Source: an uncultured Lachnospiraceae bacterium
Lineage (GTDB): Bacteria; Bacillota; Clostridia; Lachnospirales; Lachnospiraceae
Length of the DNA stretch: 64,000 nt
Reading direction: 5' to 3'
Assembly: GCA_902761225.1 (NCBI GenBank)
Contig: CACWJQ010000003.1
Location: forward strand, 1-64,000
Shown here piece by piece: positions 46,617 to 54,193 of the stretch; position 1 is the stretch's first letter; every line of letters begins with the position of its first letter. The position numbers and the translations under genes were made by a program. The notes beneath the pieces are model-generated. The model saw nothing but the letters and a program-made list of their open reading frames with translations, was not told the DNA's origin and made no database searches.

Positions 46617-48036
46617 CAGTTCGCCCCGTGCGAAGTCCATGGTCCTTATCAATATGACCATGATCATTTTCTGTACCCTTTTTCTGGCCATGATCATATA
46701 TCTCATGGTCTTCGTAAGCACCTCCGGTGTAACTCTGTACAATAACAGCTACAATAACCGCCAGGAGCTTCAGTACAGATATGTCATAAGGGGCAATATT
46801 TATTCCTCTGACGGAGAGGTTCTTGCTGAGACCAGGATCGATGAAAACGGCAATGAGATCAGGTATTACCCATACGGATCCATGTTCGCCCACGCTGTTG
46901 GATATGCGGTTAACGGAAGAATGGGCATAGAGGATTATGCTAACTATTATCTCATGCATACAGGCGCAAGCCTTAGTGAGAGAGTGAGCAACGATCTTGA
47001 AAATGTTAAGGACCCCGGATATAACGTTGGCTCAACCCTGAGCGTGGAGCTTCAGAAGGTTGCGGATGATTATCTGGGGATGTACAATGGTGCTGTTATA
47101 GTCAGTGAAGCAAAAACAGGTCGTATCCTGGTTCTTCTGTCACATCCCGATTTTAATCCCGGCACCATCAAAGAGGACTGGGAATCGATCACAACGGTTC
47201 CGGGTAATTCACAGCTGCTGAATCGCGCGACACAGGGACTCTATCCTCCGGGTTCAACATTCAAGATAATTACGGCTCTTGAATACTACAGGGAAAACCC
47301 GGATTCCTGGCAGGATTATTCCTATACCTGTAACGGAAGCATAACTCATGATGATTACAGGGTGAGCTGTATCTATGGTACGGTTCACGGAGAACTTGAT
47401 CTTGAGAGTTCCTTTGCCAGATCGTGCAATTCTTCATTTGTTAATATAGGATTATCCCTCAACAGAAACAGCTGGGAAAATACCATGAACAGTCTGTATT
47501 TTAACCGTCCCATTCCAACTGATATGGTGGCAGGTTCCAGCTCTGTATATGTAGGTGCCGGATCTACAGACTATGATATAATGCAGACTTCCATAGGACA
47601 GGGCAGAACAGTCATGACTCCCTTGCACCTGAATATGATCACCCAGGCAATAGCCAATAACGGTGTGATGATGAAGCCTTACATCATAGATGAGATAGTC
47701 GATGAACACGGCAATATCATCAGGGATTTCCAGCCTCAGAGCATCGGCAGGGTTATGACAGAGGATGAGGCGGATTATCTTAAGAATATGATGATGGCTG
47801 TTGTGGAATATGGTACGGGAAGGGCACTGATCACAGATGCATATACCTGTGCAGGCAAGACCGGAACCGCTGAATTTGCCGAGGATATCAATGAATCCCA
47901 TGCTTGGTTCACAGCCTTTGCTCCCGCAGATGATCCCGAGATATGTGTAACCATCATCATCGAAAAGGCGGGTACCGGAATGGAATATGCCGTTCCCCTT
48001 GCCAAGAGGATATTCGATGCATATTTTGGAGTATAA
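46561..48036 (+). CDS. Class B penicillin-binding protein (transpeptidase, PbpA type)
   Basis: This D,D-transpeptidase cross-links peptidoglycan on the outer face of the membrane. The 491-residue protein has one N-terminal membrane anchor (MTMIIFCTLFLAMIIYLMVF) and a short pedestal starting RGNIYSSDGEVLAET. The transpeptidase domain carries Ser232-x-x-Lys235 (GSTFK), Ser288-x-Asn290 (SCN) and Lys433-Thr-Gly (KTGTAE). The start lies inside the SEDS gene (56-base overlap), so the pair is translated together and forms the SEDS-bPBP complex. The small size, without PASTA or dimerisation domains, resembles PbpA. A terminator shared with the convergent gene follows. Confidence 0.93.
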   Translation: MKREKQPKRLRQMIQRYINSSPRAKSMVLINMTMIIFCTLFLAMIIYLMVFVSTSGVTLYNNSYNNRQELQYRYVIRGNIYSSDGEVLAETRIDENGNEIRYYPYGSMFAHAVGYAVNGRMGIEDYANYYLMHTGASLSERVSNDLENVKDPGYNVGSTLSVELQKVADDYLGMYNGAVIVSEAKTGRILVLLSHPDFNPGTIKEDWESITTVPGNSQLLNRATQGLYPPGSTFKIITALEYYRENPDSWQDYSYTCNGSITHDDYRVSCIYGTVHGELDLESSFARSCNSSFVNIGLSLNRNSWENTMNSLYFNRPIPTDMVAGSSSVYVGAGSTDYDIMQTSIGQGRTVMTPLHLNMITQAIANNGVMMKPYIIDEIVDEHGNIIRDFQPQSIGRVMTEDEADYLKNMMMAVVEYGTGRALITDAYTCAGKTGTAEFAEDINESHAWFTAFAPADDPEICVTIIIEKAGTGMEYAVPLAKRIFDAYFGV

Positions 48037-48038
48037 AT

Positions 48039-48067
48039 AAATCCCGGGTCTGAGCCCGGGATTTTTA
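48039..48067. terminator. Bidirectional terminator
   Basis: AAATCCCGGG (48039-48048) pairs perfectly with CCCGGGATTT (48055-48064) around TCTGAG. It serves the PBP gene and the convergent HD-GYP gene. Confidence 0.88.
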
Positions 48068-49123
48068 TTATGTCAGCTTTACGATCTCAAGATCAGGTCT
48101 GTCTGCAAGATTGATTATCATATCGGCAGAATTCCTGAGAGTGGGTCTGGAATAAGGATTCTTGTTGATCAGCATTATTTCCCATTCTGTACCGTCGCTC
48201 AGCATTACCGTTGTACCGATCTGTGCATTTGAGATCCTCTCTATAAGAGGCATGAGGATGCTGATGTCATACTTTTCAAGGTTCTTCTCGAAATTCCCGA
48301 TTATCTGAAGAGGAGTGAAGGCGGGACGGAATGTTCTGGGAGATGCCATGGCGATATAGGTATCAACTATCGACAGGAATCTTGCATATTCATTGATCTT
48401 TTCACCTTGAAGTCTGCAGGGATAACCTGAGCCGTCCATTTTCTCGTGGTGCATCAGAATGCACATCTTGATGTCATCACTCAGTGCCGTGTCATTTTTT
48501 ACTATCTTGTAGCCAAGCAGAGTATGCTGCTTGACCAGTTCGAATTCCTGTTCCGTAAGCTTTCCCGGCTTCCACAGGATTTCTGTGGGAAGCTTCCATT
48601 TACCTATGTCATAGTAGAAACCGCACAGTATAAGAGTCCGCTTTTTCTCTTCGGGAAGACCGAGCCAGCCGGCAAATGCACCGCACAGAAGAGCCGAATT
48701 AAATGACTGTGTGTAGGTCAGCTCATCTTCATTCGGCATCATATTATAGATAAAGTCGAGAAGCTGCTTTTCATTCTTTACGCACTTATAACATTCATTG
48801 TATATATCTATAAGATTCCGGGAAGGAATTGCGAATTTTGTTCCAAGATAGGATAGCATGATGCCTTTATATCTGGTAAGGCAGTCATAATATCTGACCT
48901 GAAAATCCTTGAAATCCTGATCGAACTGAATCCGTTCGTTATGACTCTTTGCAAAGTCGACATCTTCCTTTACGGAAACCGCAATGATATCATAATGCTC
49001 CAGCTTTCCTATCACCTGCGCAGTGACCTTTGTGCCTGCAGCAAATAAAACATTGCCGCCTGCTTCAACAGCTTCGGCAAGTTCCATGCCTTCCTTCAGT
49101 TCCATTCTTGATATGATCTTCAT
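48068..49123 (-). CDS. HD-GYP-like protein with altered HD motif
   Basis: HD-GYP proteins hydrolyse or bind cyclic di-GMP. The 351-residue protein keeps LVKQHTLLGY (His200), MHHEKMDGSGYP (His225, His226, and the GYP at 233-235) and an aspartate at 254. The HD dyad itself reads Tyr171-Asp172 (GFYYDIGK), and the preceding conserved histidine position reads TQS (Gln139). At least one metal ligand is therefore missing, and the enzyme may be inactive or act as a receptor. The N-terminal 130 residues lack a recognisable sensor, and no membrane segment is visible. Confidence 0.8.
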   Translation of the reverse strand: MKIISRMELKEGMELAEAVEAGGNVLFAAGTKVTAQVIGKLEHYDIIAVSVKEDVDFAKSHNERIQFDQDFKDFQVRYYDCLTRYKGIMLSYLGTKFAIPSRNLIDIYNECYKCVKNEKQLLDFIYNMMPNEDELTYTQSFNSALLCGAFAGWLGLPEEKKRTLILCGFYYDIGKWKLPTEILWKPGKLTEQEFELVKQHTLLGYKIVKNDTALSDDIKMCILMHHEKMDGSGYPCRLQGEKINEYARFLSIVDTYIAMASPRTFRPAFTPLQIIGNFEKNLEKYDISILMPLIERISNAQIGTTVMLSDGTEWEIMLINKNPYSRPTLRNSADMIINLADRPDLEIVKLT

Positions 49124-49163
49124 GAAATAAATATTAATTATTTATAGGGAAAGTGTCAATTTA

Positions 49164-49172
49164 TGATATAGT
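49164..49172 (+). promoter_or_regulatory. Extended -10 promoter placing the start point at the ATG of the next gene
   Basis: TGA-TATAGT (49164-49172) is an extended -10 element. Seven bases after it is A49179, the first base of the ATG, so the transcript could be leaderless. No -35 match is seen. Confidence 0.4.
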
Positions 49173-49178
49173 ATTTCC

Positions 49179-49514
49179 ATGGAATTTTTCAGAAAAAATA
49201 TCGAACTTGAATATCGTCCCAGACTGTATCTTTCGGATGGTCTGGATGAAAAGGACCTGTCCCGTCTTAAGAGGAATATATCAAAGGGAAAGGGGTCCTG
49301 TGCCGTTATACTCATATCCGAAAATGAGAACGACCAGTTTGATATTGTTACTCCGTTTCAGTTAAAGCTCCCTGTATGGAAGGATAAAAAACCTGTCGTC
49401 GCGGGGATAGCGGGGAAGAAAGATGATGCCCCGGCTCTCGTGGAACAGATCATAACAGATTGTCTGACCGAAAGAGGAGATCTTAACCTCAAGGAATACA
49501 TATGCTCGCTGTAA
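49179..49514 (+). CDS. Small protein of unknown function
   Basis: The 111-residue protein begins MEFFRKNIELEYRPRLYLSD and has no signal peptide or membrane helix. It is charged, with a possible small alpha/beta domain around CAVILISENENDQFDIVTPF. I do not recognise the family. No ribosome binding site precedes the ATG, but a promoter -10 sits exactly upstream. The end overlaps the DUF2953 gene by 13 bases, so it belongs to the operon with DUF2953 and ytfJ and may share their role in spore or envelope formation. Confidence 0.65.
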   Translation: MEFFRKNIELEYRPRLYLSDGLDEKDLSRLKRNISKGKGSCAVILISENENDQFDIVTPFQLKLPVWKDKKPVVAGIAGKKDDAPALVEQIITDCLTERGDLNLKEYICSL

Positions 49515-50527
49515 TCCTTAAAATTTTACAGATCACAGGAATAGTGCTCCTGAGTATTCTGGGGTTTATTCTTGTTATGCTCATTCTTATCCTGGTGATG
49601 CCTGTCAGGTACTCGGTTGATGTATCAAAAAAGCCGGAAGATAAACTGAAAGGAAAGCTTAAGGTAACATATTTTTTCGGTATCGTCAGGGCCCTTGCCG
49701 AATACGAAGAAGTATTTGAAGTAAATGCCAAAGTTTTATGGTTTAAGATTTTTTCCATGAAGATACCGGATAAGGACGCAGATGACAGTGATGACATAAG
49801 CCTTGACGATCTGGATGATGCCCTGGATGAAGAATTTCCGGAGGATGGATCATCTGAAGACGGATTCACATATGAGACAGAAGATGATATGACCTCAGAT
49901 ACAGGGAATTCTTCGGAAGGTTCGGCATATGTACAGCCGCTTCCTCCGGATGACGAAGATCCTGATGCAGTCACTGATGAAACGGATACCGATGAGGAAC
50001 TGACATTTGAATCTGTTGATGAGACGGAAGATAATGAGGATGACGGGGATCCGGAAGGTCCCTTTGCCAAGTTAAAATACAAGTTTGAAGAGATTTGTGA
50101 TAAAATAGATAAGGTTAAGTCGGAGATCAGATATTACTATAATATCTATAATTCCAATGAAGGAAAAAATGCTCTGAAGAAGACCGGAAAGCACCTGAAG
50201 AAGATCTTCAGAAAGCTTCTGCCCAGAAAGATAACCGCCAAAGTCACTTACGGTTTTTCGTCGCCTGACCTTACCGGAAAAGTCTACGGCATATACTGCA
50301 TCATCGCAGACAGATTCACCGCAGATTCCGTGGTCACACCGGATTTTGACCGGGAAGTATTCGAGGGTACCGTTAAGGCTAAAGGATATTTTAATATCTG
50401 GGGCATTCTGATCAATGTTATTGCAATAGTGATAAATAAAGATGCCATCAGAATTATCAGATCCGTCAGGAGACATCTGAAAAAGAAAGACAGCACACCC
50501 GATATGGAAAGTGGCAAAGCTGCATAA
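49502..50527 (+). CDS. DUF2953 family membrane protein
   Basis: The 341-residue protein has one N-terminal membrane helix (ILLSILGFILVMLILILVM by similarity to residues 14-33). A beta-rich segment (SVDVSKKPEDKLKGKLKVTYFFG) follows. Next is a long acidic insert (about 95-185, mostly Asp and Glu), and then the conserved C-terminal DUF2953 region (KVTYGFSSPDLTGKVYG, GTVKAKGYFNIWGI). DUF2953 genes commonly lie beside ytfJ, as here 24 bases downstream, and are linked to sporulation. The biochemical role is unknown. The acidic insert is unusual and probably disordered. Confidence 0.8.
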   Translation: MLAVILKILQITGIVLLSILGFILVMLILILVMPVRYSVDVSKKPEDKLKGKLKVTYFFGIVRALAEYEEVFEVNAKVLWFKIFSMKIPDKDADDSDDISLDDLDDALDEEFPEDGSSEDGFTYETEDDMTSDTGNSSEGSAYVQPLPPDDEDPDAVTDETDTDEELTFESVDETEDNEDDGDPEGPFAKLKYKFEEICDKIDKVKSEIRYYYNIYNSNEGKNALKKTGKHLKKIFRKLLPRKITAKVTYGFSSPDLTGKVYGIYCIIADRFTADSVVTPDFDREVFEGTVKAKGYFNIWGILINVIAIVINKDAIRIIRSVRRHLKKKDSTPDMESGKAA

Positions 50528-50551
50528 CAATCAATTCCGGAGGTATTACTC

Positions 50552-50953
50552 ATGTCCGAGATCGAAAATAAGAAAGAAGTTGTTGATTCACTGCTGAAGG
50601 GCATGGATACGATCCTGTCATCAAAGACCGTGGTCGGCAATCCGGTTGTGGTAGGCGATACCACCATCATTCCCCTTGTGGATGTTTCGTTTGGTCTTGC
50701 GGCTGCAGGCGGCAACGAGAAGAGAAACTTTACCAAGAATTCATCCGGCGGCGGTATGGGAGGCAAGATCTCTCCCAATGCCATAATCGTTATCAAGGAC
50801 GGGACCACAAGACTTCTTTCCGTGAAGAATCAGGATTCCATCACCAAGATAATGGATATGGTTCCCGAGGTTATCCATCGAATATCCAAGGATAAGAAGG
50901 GCGGACCCGATGACGATGAGATAAGAGATGCTGCATTTCCTGATGAAGAATGA
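50552..50953 (+). CDS. ytfJ: Sporulation protein YtfJ (GerW family)
   Basis: The 133-residue protein matches the GerW/YtfJ family of spore proteins. The conserved core is VVGDTTIIPLVDVSFGLAAAGG, a glycine-rich loop (SSGGGMGGKISPNAIIVI) and a C-terminal helix. Members are needed for normal spore germination in Bacillus. A GGAGG motif precedes the ATG. Its presence beside DUF2953 suggests the organism has at least part of the sporulation programme, although some non-sporulating Lachnospiraceae keep these genes. Confidence 0.92.
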   Translation: MSEIENKKEVVDSLLKGMDTILSSKTVVGNPVVVGDTTIIPLVDVSFGLAAAGGNEKRNFTKNSSGGGMGGKISPNAIIVIKDGTTRLLSVKNQDSITKIMDMVPEVIHRISKDKKGGPDDDEIRDAAFPDEE

Positions 50954-50983
50954 TGCCTGTGCAATGTATTCCGGGGAGTCATG

Positions 50984-51547
50984 ATGATCGACTGGGAAGA
51001 TATCATTCAAAATGAAAATGAAGATGAGTTAAAAAAACTCAAATTATTTCTTTTTCAGGAAAATCTGCGACTTGATTCCGAAAAGCAGAAGCTTGCTTCC
51101 GAAAAGGAAGAGCTTAAGAAGCTTCAGGATTCCTTTATGAAGGACCGCGTAAGTCTGAGGGACGAGCTTAACGAACTGAACCGCCGTACCACACAGGAAA
51201 GACAGAGACTTCGTCAGGAGAATCTTTTTTTCGATAAAAAGATGGATATTCTGAAGGATGGTTTCAGGGCTCTCGAAGAGGACAGACGCAAGTTCGAAAG
51301 AGAGAAGGAAGAATTTGAATCAGGCAGAAGGCTTGGTATGTCCGATTTCAGTGCACCGGATCTTTCGGATCTGTCGGAATCGGATTTTGACGCCATCGCC
51401 TGTGTCCTTTTTTCAGATATAACAAGTCCCGGCATGCTCAGGAAGAGATATAAGGATCTGGTCAAGATATTCCATCCCGATAATCCGGGAGGAGATGCGA
51501 GACTCAGCAGTGCGATCAACAGATATTATAATCAGATGAAAAAGTGA
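50984..51547 (+). CDS. Coiled-coil protein with C-terminal J-like domain
   Basis: The first 115 residues are an almost continuous coiled coil rich in Glu, Lys, Arg and Leu. The C-terminal part, LRKRYKDLVKIFHPDNPGGD, contains the His-Pro-Asp motif and helix II/III pattern of a J domain. J domains stimulate DnaK-type chaperones. The J domain is at the C terminus rather than the N terminus and is short. I chose the second of two adjacent ATG codons because GGAG is 5 bases before it and only 2 before the first. The product is 187 residues. A role with DnaK is inference. Confidence 0.7.
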   Translation: MIDWEDIIQNENEDELKKLKLFLFQENLRLDSEKQKLASEKEELKKLQDSFMKDRVSLRDELNELNRRTTQERQRLRQENLFFDKKMDILKDGFRALEEDRRKFEREKEEFESGRRLGMSDFSAPDLSDLSESDFDAIACVLFSDITSPGMLRKRYKDLVKIFHPDNPGGDARLSSAINRYYNQMKK

Positions 51548-51553
51548 AATAAA

Positions 51554-51582
51554 AAAGGACAGGTCATAACCTGTCCTTTAAA
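51554..51582. terminator. Bidirectional terminator
   Basis: AAAGGACAGGT (51554-51564) pairs perfectly with ACCTGTCCTTT (51569-51579) around CATA, between the J-domain gene and the convergent rpmB. Confidence 0.88.
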
Positions 51583-51596
51583 ATATTCAAAACCGA

Positions 51597-51782
51597 TCAA
51601 GCGCGCTCAACGGCACCGCTGCGAAGGCATCTTGAGCAGACATGCATTCTCTTAGCCTGTCCGTCAACCTTGCACTTAACGCTGAGCACATTGGACTTCC
51701 AAATCGCATTGGATCTTCTGTGAGAGTGACTCACATTGTTTCCGAAATGGATTCCTTTGCCGCATACATCACACTTTGCCAT
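51597..51782 (-). CDS. rpmB: 50S ribosomal protein L28 (zinc-binding form)
   Basis: The 61-residue protein is a complete L28, MAKCDVCGKGIHFGNNVSHSH onward. Cys4, Cys7, Cys49 and Cys52 form a zinc ribbon, so this is the C+ form. A strong GGGAGGTGAG motif precedes the start on the minus strand. Its position opposite the asp23-fakA-recG cluster is the usual arrangement in Firmicutes. Confidence 0.97.
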   Translation of the reverse strand: MAKCDVCGKGIHFGNNVSHSHRRSNAIWKSNVLSVKCKVDGQAKRMHVCSRCLRSGAVERA

Positions 51783-51893
51783 ATTCTCACCTCCCGGCGT
51801 AATTATCTTATTTATCAGATCTACTTAAAGACGCAACATATGTATAATATCAAAGGCATTTACATAATGCAAGAAATATTTTTTATATTATTT

Positions 51894-51922
51894 TTCAACA
51901 TAAAATAAATTTATGATATAAT
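51894..51922 (+). promoter_or_regulatory. Promoter for the asp23-fakA operon
   Basis: TGA-TATAAT (51914-51922) is a perfect extended -10, and TTCAAC (51894-51899) lies 17 bases upstream as a partial -35. The leader to the ATG at 52004 is about 75 bases. Confidence 0.6.
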
Positions 51923-52003
51923 CTATTGCGTGTGCCCGCGTAAATGCCTGTGAACCCTTAAGGTATGTTACGGATACACTACTTTCACAAAGGAGGGATT
52001 TAT

Positions 52004-52366
52004 ATGAAGAGCTCTTCCATGAATACACATATGGGTAACATTGTTGTAGACAATGATGTTATTGCTCAGTATGCCGGAAGCGTAGCCATTGAATGCATTG
52101 GCATTGTGGGAATGGCAGGAATAAGCATGCGTGACGGTATTGCCAAGATACTGCGTACTGAAAACCTTTCTCGCGGAATAGGTGTTAAACTCTCGTCCGA
52201 TCACAAGTTAATCCTTGATTTCCATGTTATCGTCGCTTATGGCGTCAGTATCATGACCGTATCGGATAATCTTATAGAGAGCGTAAAATATAAGGTTGAA
52301 GAATTCACAGGACTCGACGTAGAGAAGATCAACATATTTGTTGAAGGCGTCAGAGTGATCGACTAA
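52004..52366 (+). CDS. Asp23/Gls24 family envelope stress protein
   Basis: The 120-residue protein starts at 52004 after a strong AAGGAGGG. The 13 codons upstream are leader sequence. It has the Asp23 domain (GNIVVDNDVIAQYAGSVAIECIGIVGMAG, then VIVAYGVSIMTVSDNL). The family is abundant at the membrane of Gram-positive cells and responds to envelope stress. Here it precedes the fatty acid kinase gene by 13 bases, as in many Firmicutes (yloU-yloV in Bacillus). Confidence 0.93.
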   Translation: MKSSSMNTHMGNIVVDNDVIAQYAGSVAIECIGIVGMAGISMRDGIAKILRTENLSRGIGVKLSSDHKLILDFHVIVAYGVSIMTVSDNLIESVKYKVEEFTGLDVEKINIFVEGVRVID

Positions 52367-52379
52367 GGAGGATCTTTAA

Positions 52380-54029
52380 GTGGCAGTTAAGGAGATAGAT
52401 GTAAAGCTCTTCGCCAAAATGTTTCTTGCGGGAGCCAAATATCTTGACAATAGTAAGGAAGAAATAAACGAGCTGAACGTATTCCCCGTTCCCGACGGAG
52501 ACACCGGCACGAACATGACGATGACTATCGTATCGGCAGCCAAGGAAGTAAGGGATCTTGGCGAAGATCCTGATATGAAGTCACTTTGCAAGGCAATGTC
52601 CGGAGGTTCGCTCAGAGGCGCAAGAGGTAATTCCGGCGTTATCCTTTCACAGCTCTTAAGAGGATTTACCAAGGCTGTAAGGGATGAGCAGGTTATAACA
52701 GTCCCTCTTTTCGGGGCTGCTTGTACAAAAGCTGTCGAGACTGCATATAAGGCAGTTATGAAGCCCACAGAGGGAACCATTCTCACTGTTGCAAGAGGAA
52801 TGGGAGAGAAGGCTGCAGAGCTTATTGAAGACGGAGCAGATGACTTTGAAACCATCATCCCCGCTCTTTACGAACACGGAAATGCTGTACTCGCACAGAC
52901 TCCTGAGCTTCTTCCCGTACTGAAGCAGGCAGGTGTTGTTGATTCCGGCGGTGCGGGACTTATGAAGGTCATCCAGGGTGCTCTCGATATGTTCCAGGGC
53001 AAGGAGATTGACCTTACCATTTCCGACGATCCCATCGCAAAGCCCGATGATTCAAGACCCGGCAAGGCTGCGGATATTCAGAAGAATATCTATCATACAC
53101 AGATGAAGACGAGCATCTCAAAGCCCGTAAACAGACAGCTTGAGTCGGATGTAAAATCCTATCTTGCATCAATAGGAGAGCTTATCGCATTTAAGGCTGA
53201 TGATAACGAAGTATACCTTGAGATGAATACCGACGATCCCGGTCTCGTTGTTCAGAAAGCTCTCAAGTTCGGTATCCTTTCCGATGTCAAGATCACATGC
53301 AGGGTTCAGAATAAGACTGCAGATCAGTCCGCATCCGCACCTGCTCCCGAGGAGCCCAAGGGTGAGCCTTCGGAGTTCGGATTTGTTGCTGTAAGCGCAG
53401 GTGACGGACTTGCCGATATATTCAGGAGCCTGGGCGTTGATCATGTTATCGAGGGCGGACAGACAATGAACCCTTCGACCGCCGACATCCTCGATGCCAT
53501 TGAGAAAGTTAACGCTAAGACCGTATTTGTTCTTCCCAATAATAAGAACATTATAATGGCTGCAAATCAGGCAAGAGATCTTACCACAGAAAAGACGGTC
53601 CTCGTAATACCCACCAAGACCATACCCCAGGGTATCACGGCAGCGATCAACTTCAGCGATGGTTCATCCGCTGACGAGAATGAGCAGACCATGATCGAAG
53701 CCATCGGAACAGTCAAAACCGGTGAGATAACATATGCCGTAAGAGATACCAATATCGACGATCATGATATCCGCAAGGGTGATTTCATGGGTATCGGAGA
53801 CAAGAAGATCCTTTCGGTCGGAACTGATATGGATCAGGTAGTCATAGAGATGATCACTGCAATGGTAGATGATTCATCAGAGCTTATCAGCCTTTATTAC
53901 GGAGCTGATGTTTCCGACGGAGATGCAGGTGCTCTCAAGGACAAGATCGCAGAGCGCTTCCCCGGACTTGATGTTGATATTCAGAGGGGCGGACAGCCTG
54001 TCTATTACTACATAACTTCAGTAGAATAA
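52380..54029 (+). CDS. fakA: DAK2 domain fatty acid kinase-like protein (FakA/YloV)
   Basis: FakA phosphorylates fatty acids presented by DegV-type FakB proteins, allowing their use in phospholipid synthesis. The 549-residue protein starts with GTG after GGAGG. It has the N-terminal DhaL/DAK2 kinase domain with the metal-binding Asp39, Asp41 and Asn45 (PVPDGDTGTNM) and LRGARGNSGVILSQ. The central and C-terminal domains that dimerise and contact FakB follow. A DegV protein, the likely partner, is encoded 2.3 kb downstream after recG. Confidence 0.9.
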   Translation: MAVKEIDVKLFAKMFLAGAKYLDNSKEEINELNVFPVPDGDTGTNMTMTIVSAAKEVRDLGEDPDMKSLCKAMSGGSLRGARGNSGVILSQLLRGFTKAVRDEQVITVPLFGAACTKAVETAYKAVMKPTEGTILTVARGMGEKAAELIEDGADDFETIIPALYEHGNAVLAQTPELLPVLKQAGVVDSGGAGLMKVIQGALDMFQGKEIDLTISDDPIAKPDDSRPGKAADIQKNIYHTQMKTSISKPVNRQLESDVKSYLASIGELIAFKADDNEVYLEMNTDDPGLVVQKALKFGILSDVKITCRVQNKTADQSASAPAPEEPKGEPSEFGFVAVSAGDGLADIFRSLGVDHVIEGGQTMNPSTADILDAIEKVNAKTVFVLPNNKNIIMAANQARDLTTEKTVLVIPTKTIPQGITAAINFSDGSSADENEQTMIEAIGTVKTGEITYAVRDTNIDDHDIRKGDFMGIGDKKILSVGTDMDQVVIEMITAMVDDSSELISLYYGADVSDGDAGALKDKIAERFPGLDVDIQRGGQPVYYYITSVE

Positions 54030-54040
54030 AGATTTCATGG

Positions 54041-54073
54041 GATGTGCCGGATATACCCGGCACATCTGTTTTT
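54041..54073 (+). terminator. Intrinsic terminator after fakA
   Basis: GATGTGCCGG (54041-54050) pairs perfectly with CCGGCACATC (54057-54066) around ATATAC, followed by TTTTT after TG. Confidence 0.88.
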
Positions 54074-54114
54074 TAGAAATAAGTGTTGAGATATCAAATG
54101 TTTTAATAGGTGGT

Positions 54115-54143
54115 TTGTTATTCTATATAGAGGCTTTTATAAT
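54115..54143 (+). promoter_or_regulatory. Promoter for recG
   Basis: TTGTTA (54115-54120) and a perfect TATAAT (54138-54143) are 17 bases apart. The expected start point, about 54150, lies in the 5' arm of the next hairpin. Confidence 0.65.
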
Positions 54144-54147
54144 TCTG

Positions 54148-54180
54148 AAGAAGGTTCAATATGAACCTTCTTTTATTTTG
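54148..54180 (+). terminator. Hairpin with T tract at the 5' end of the recG transcript
   Basis: AAGAAGGTTC (54148-54157) pairs perfectly with GAACCTTCTT (54163-54172) around AATAT, followed by TTATTTTG. It ends 14 bases before the recG ATG. It could terminate read-through from fakA, or form a 5' stem-loop on the recG message. Confidence 0.7.
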
Positions 54181-54193
54181 GGAATAATGAAAA

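Noticed and set aside
51642-51908. Plus-strand open frame opposite rpmB.
   Set aside because: rpmB on the other strand is certain, and the frame lacks a ribosome binding site and any domain.
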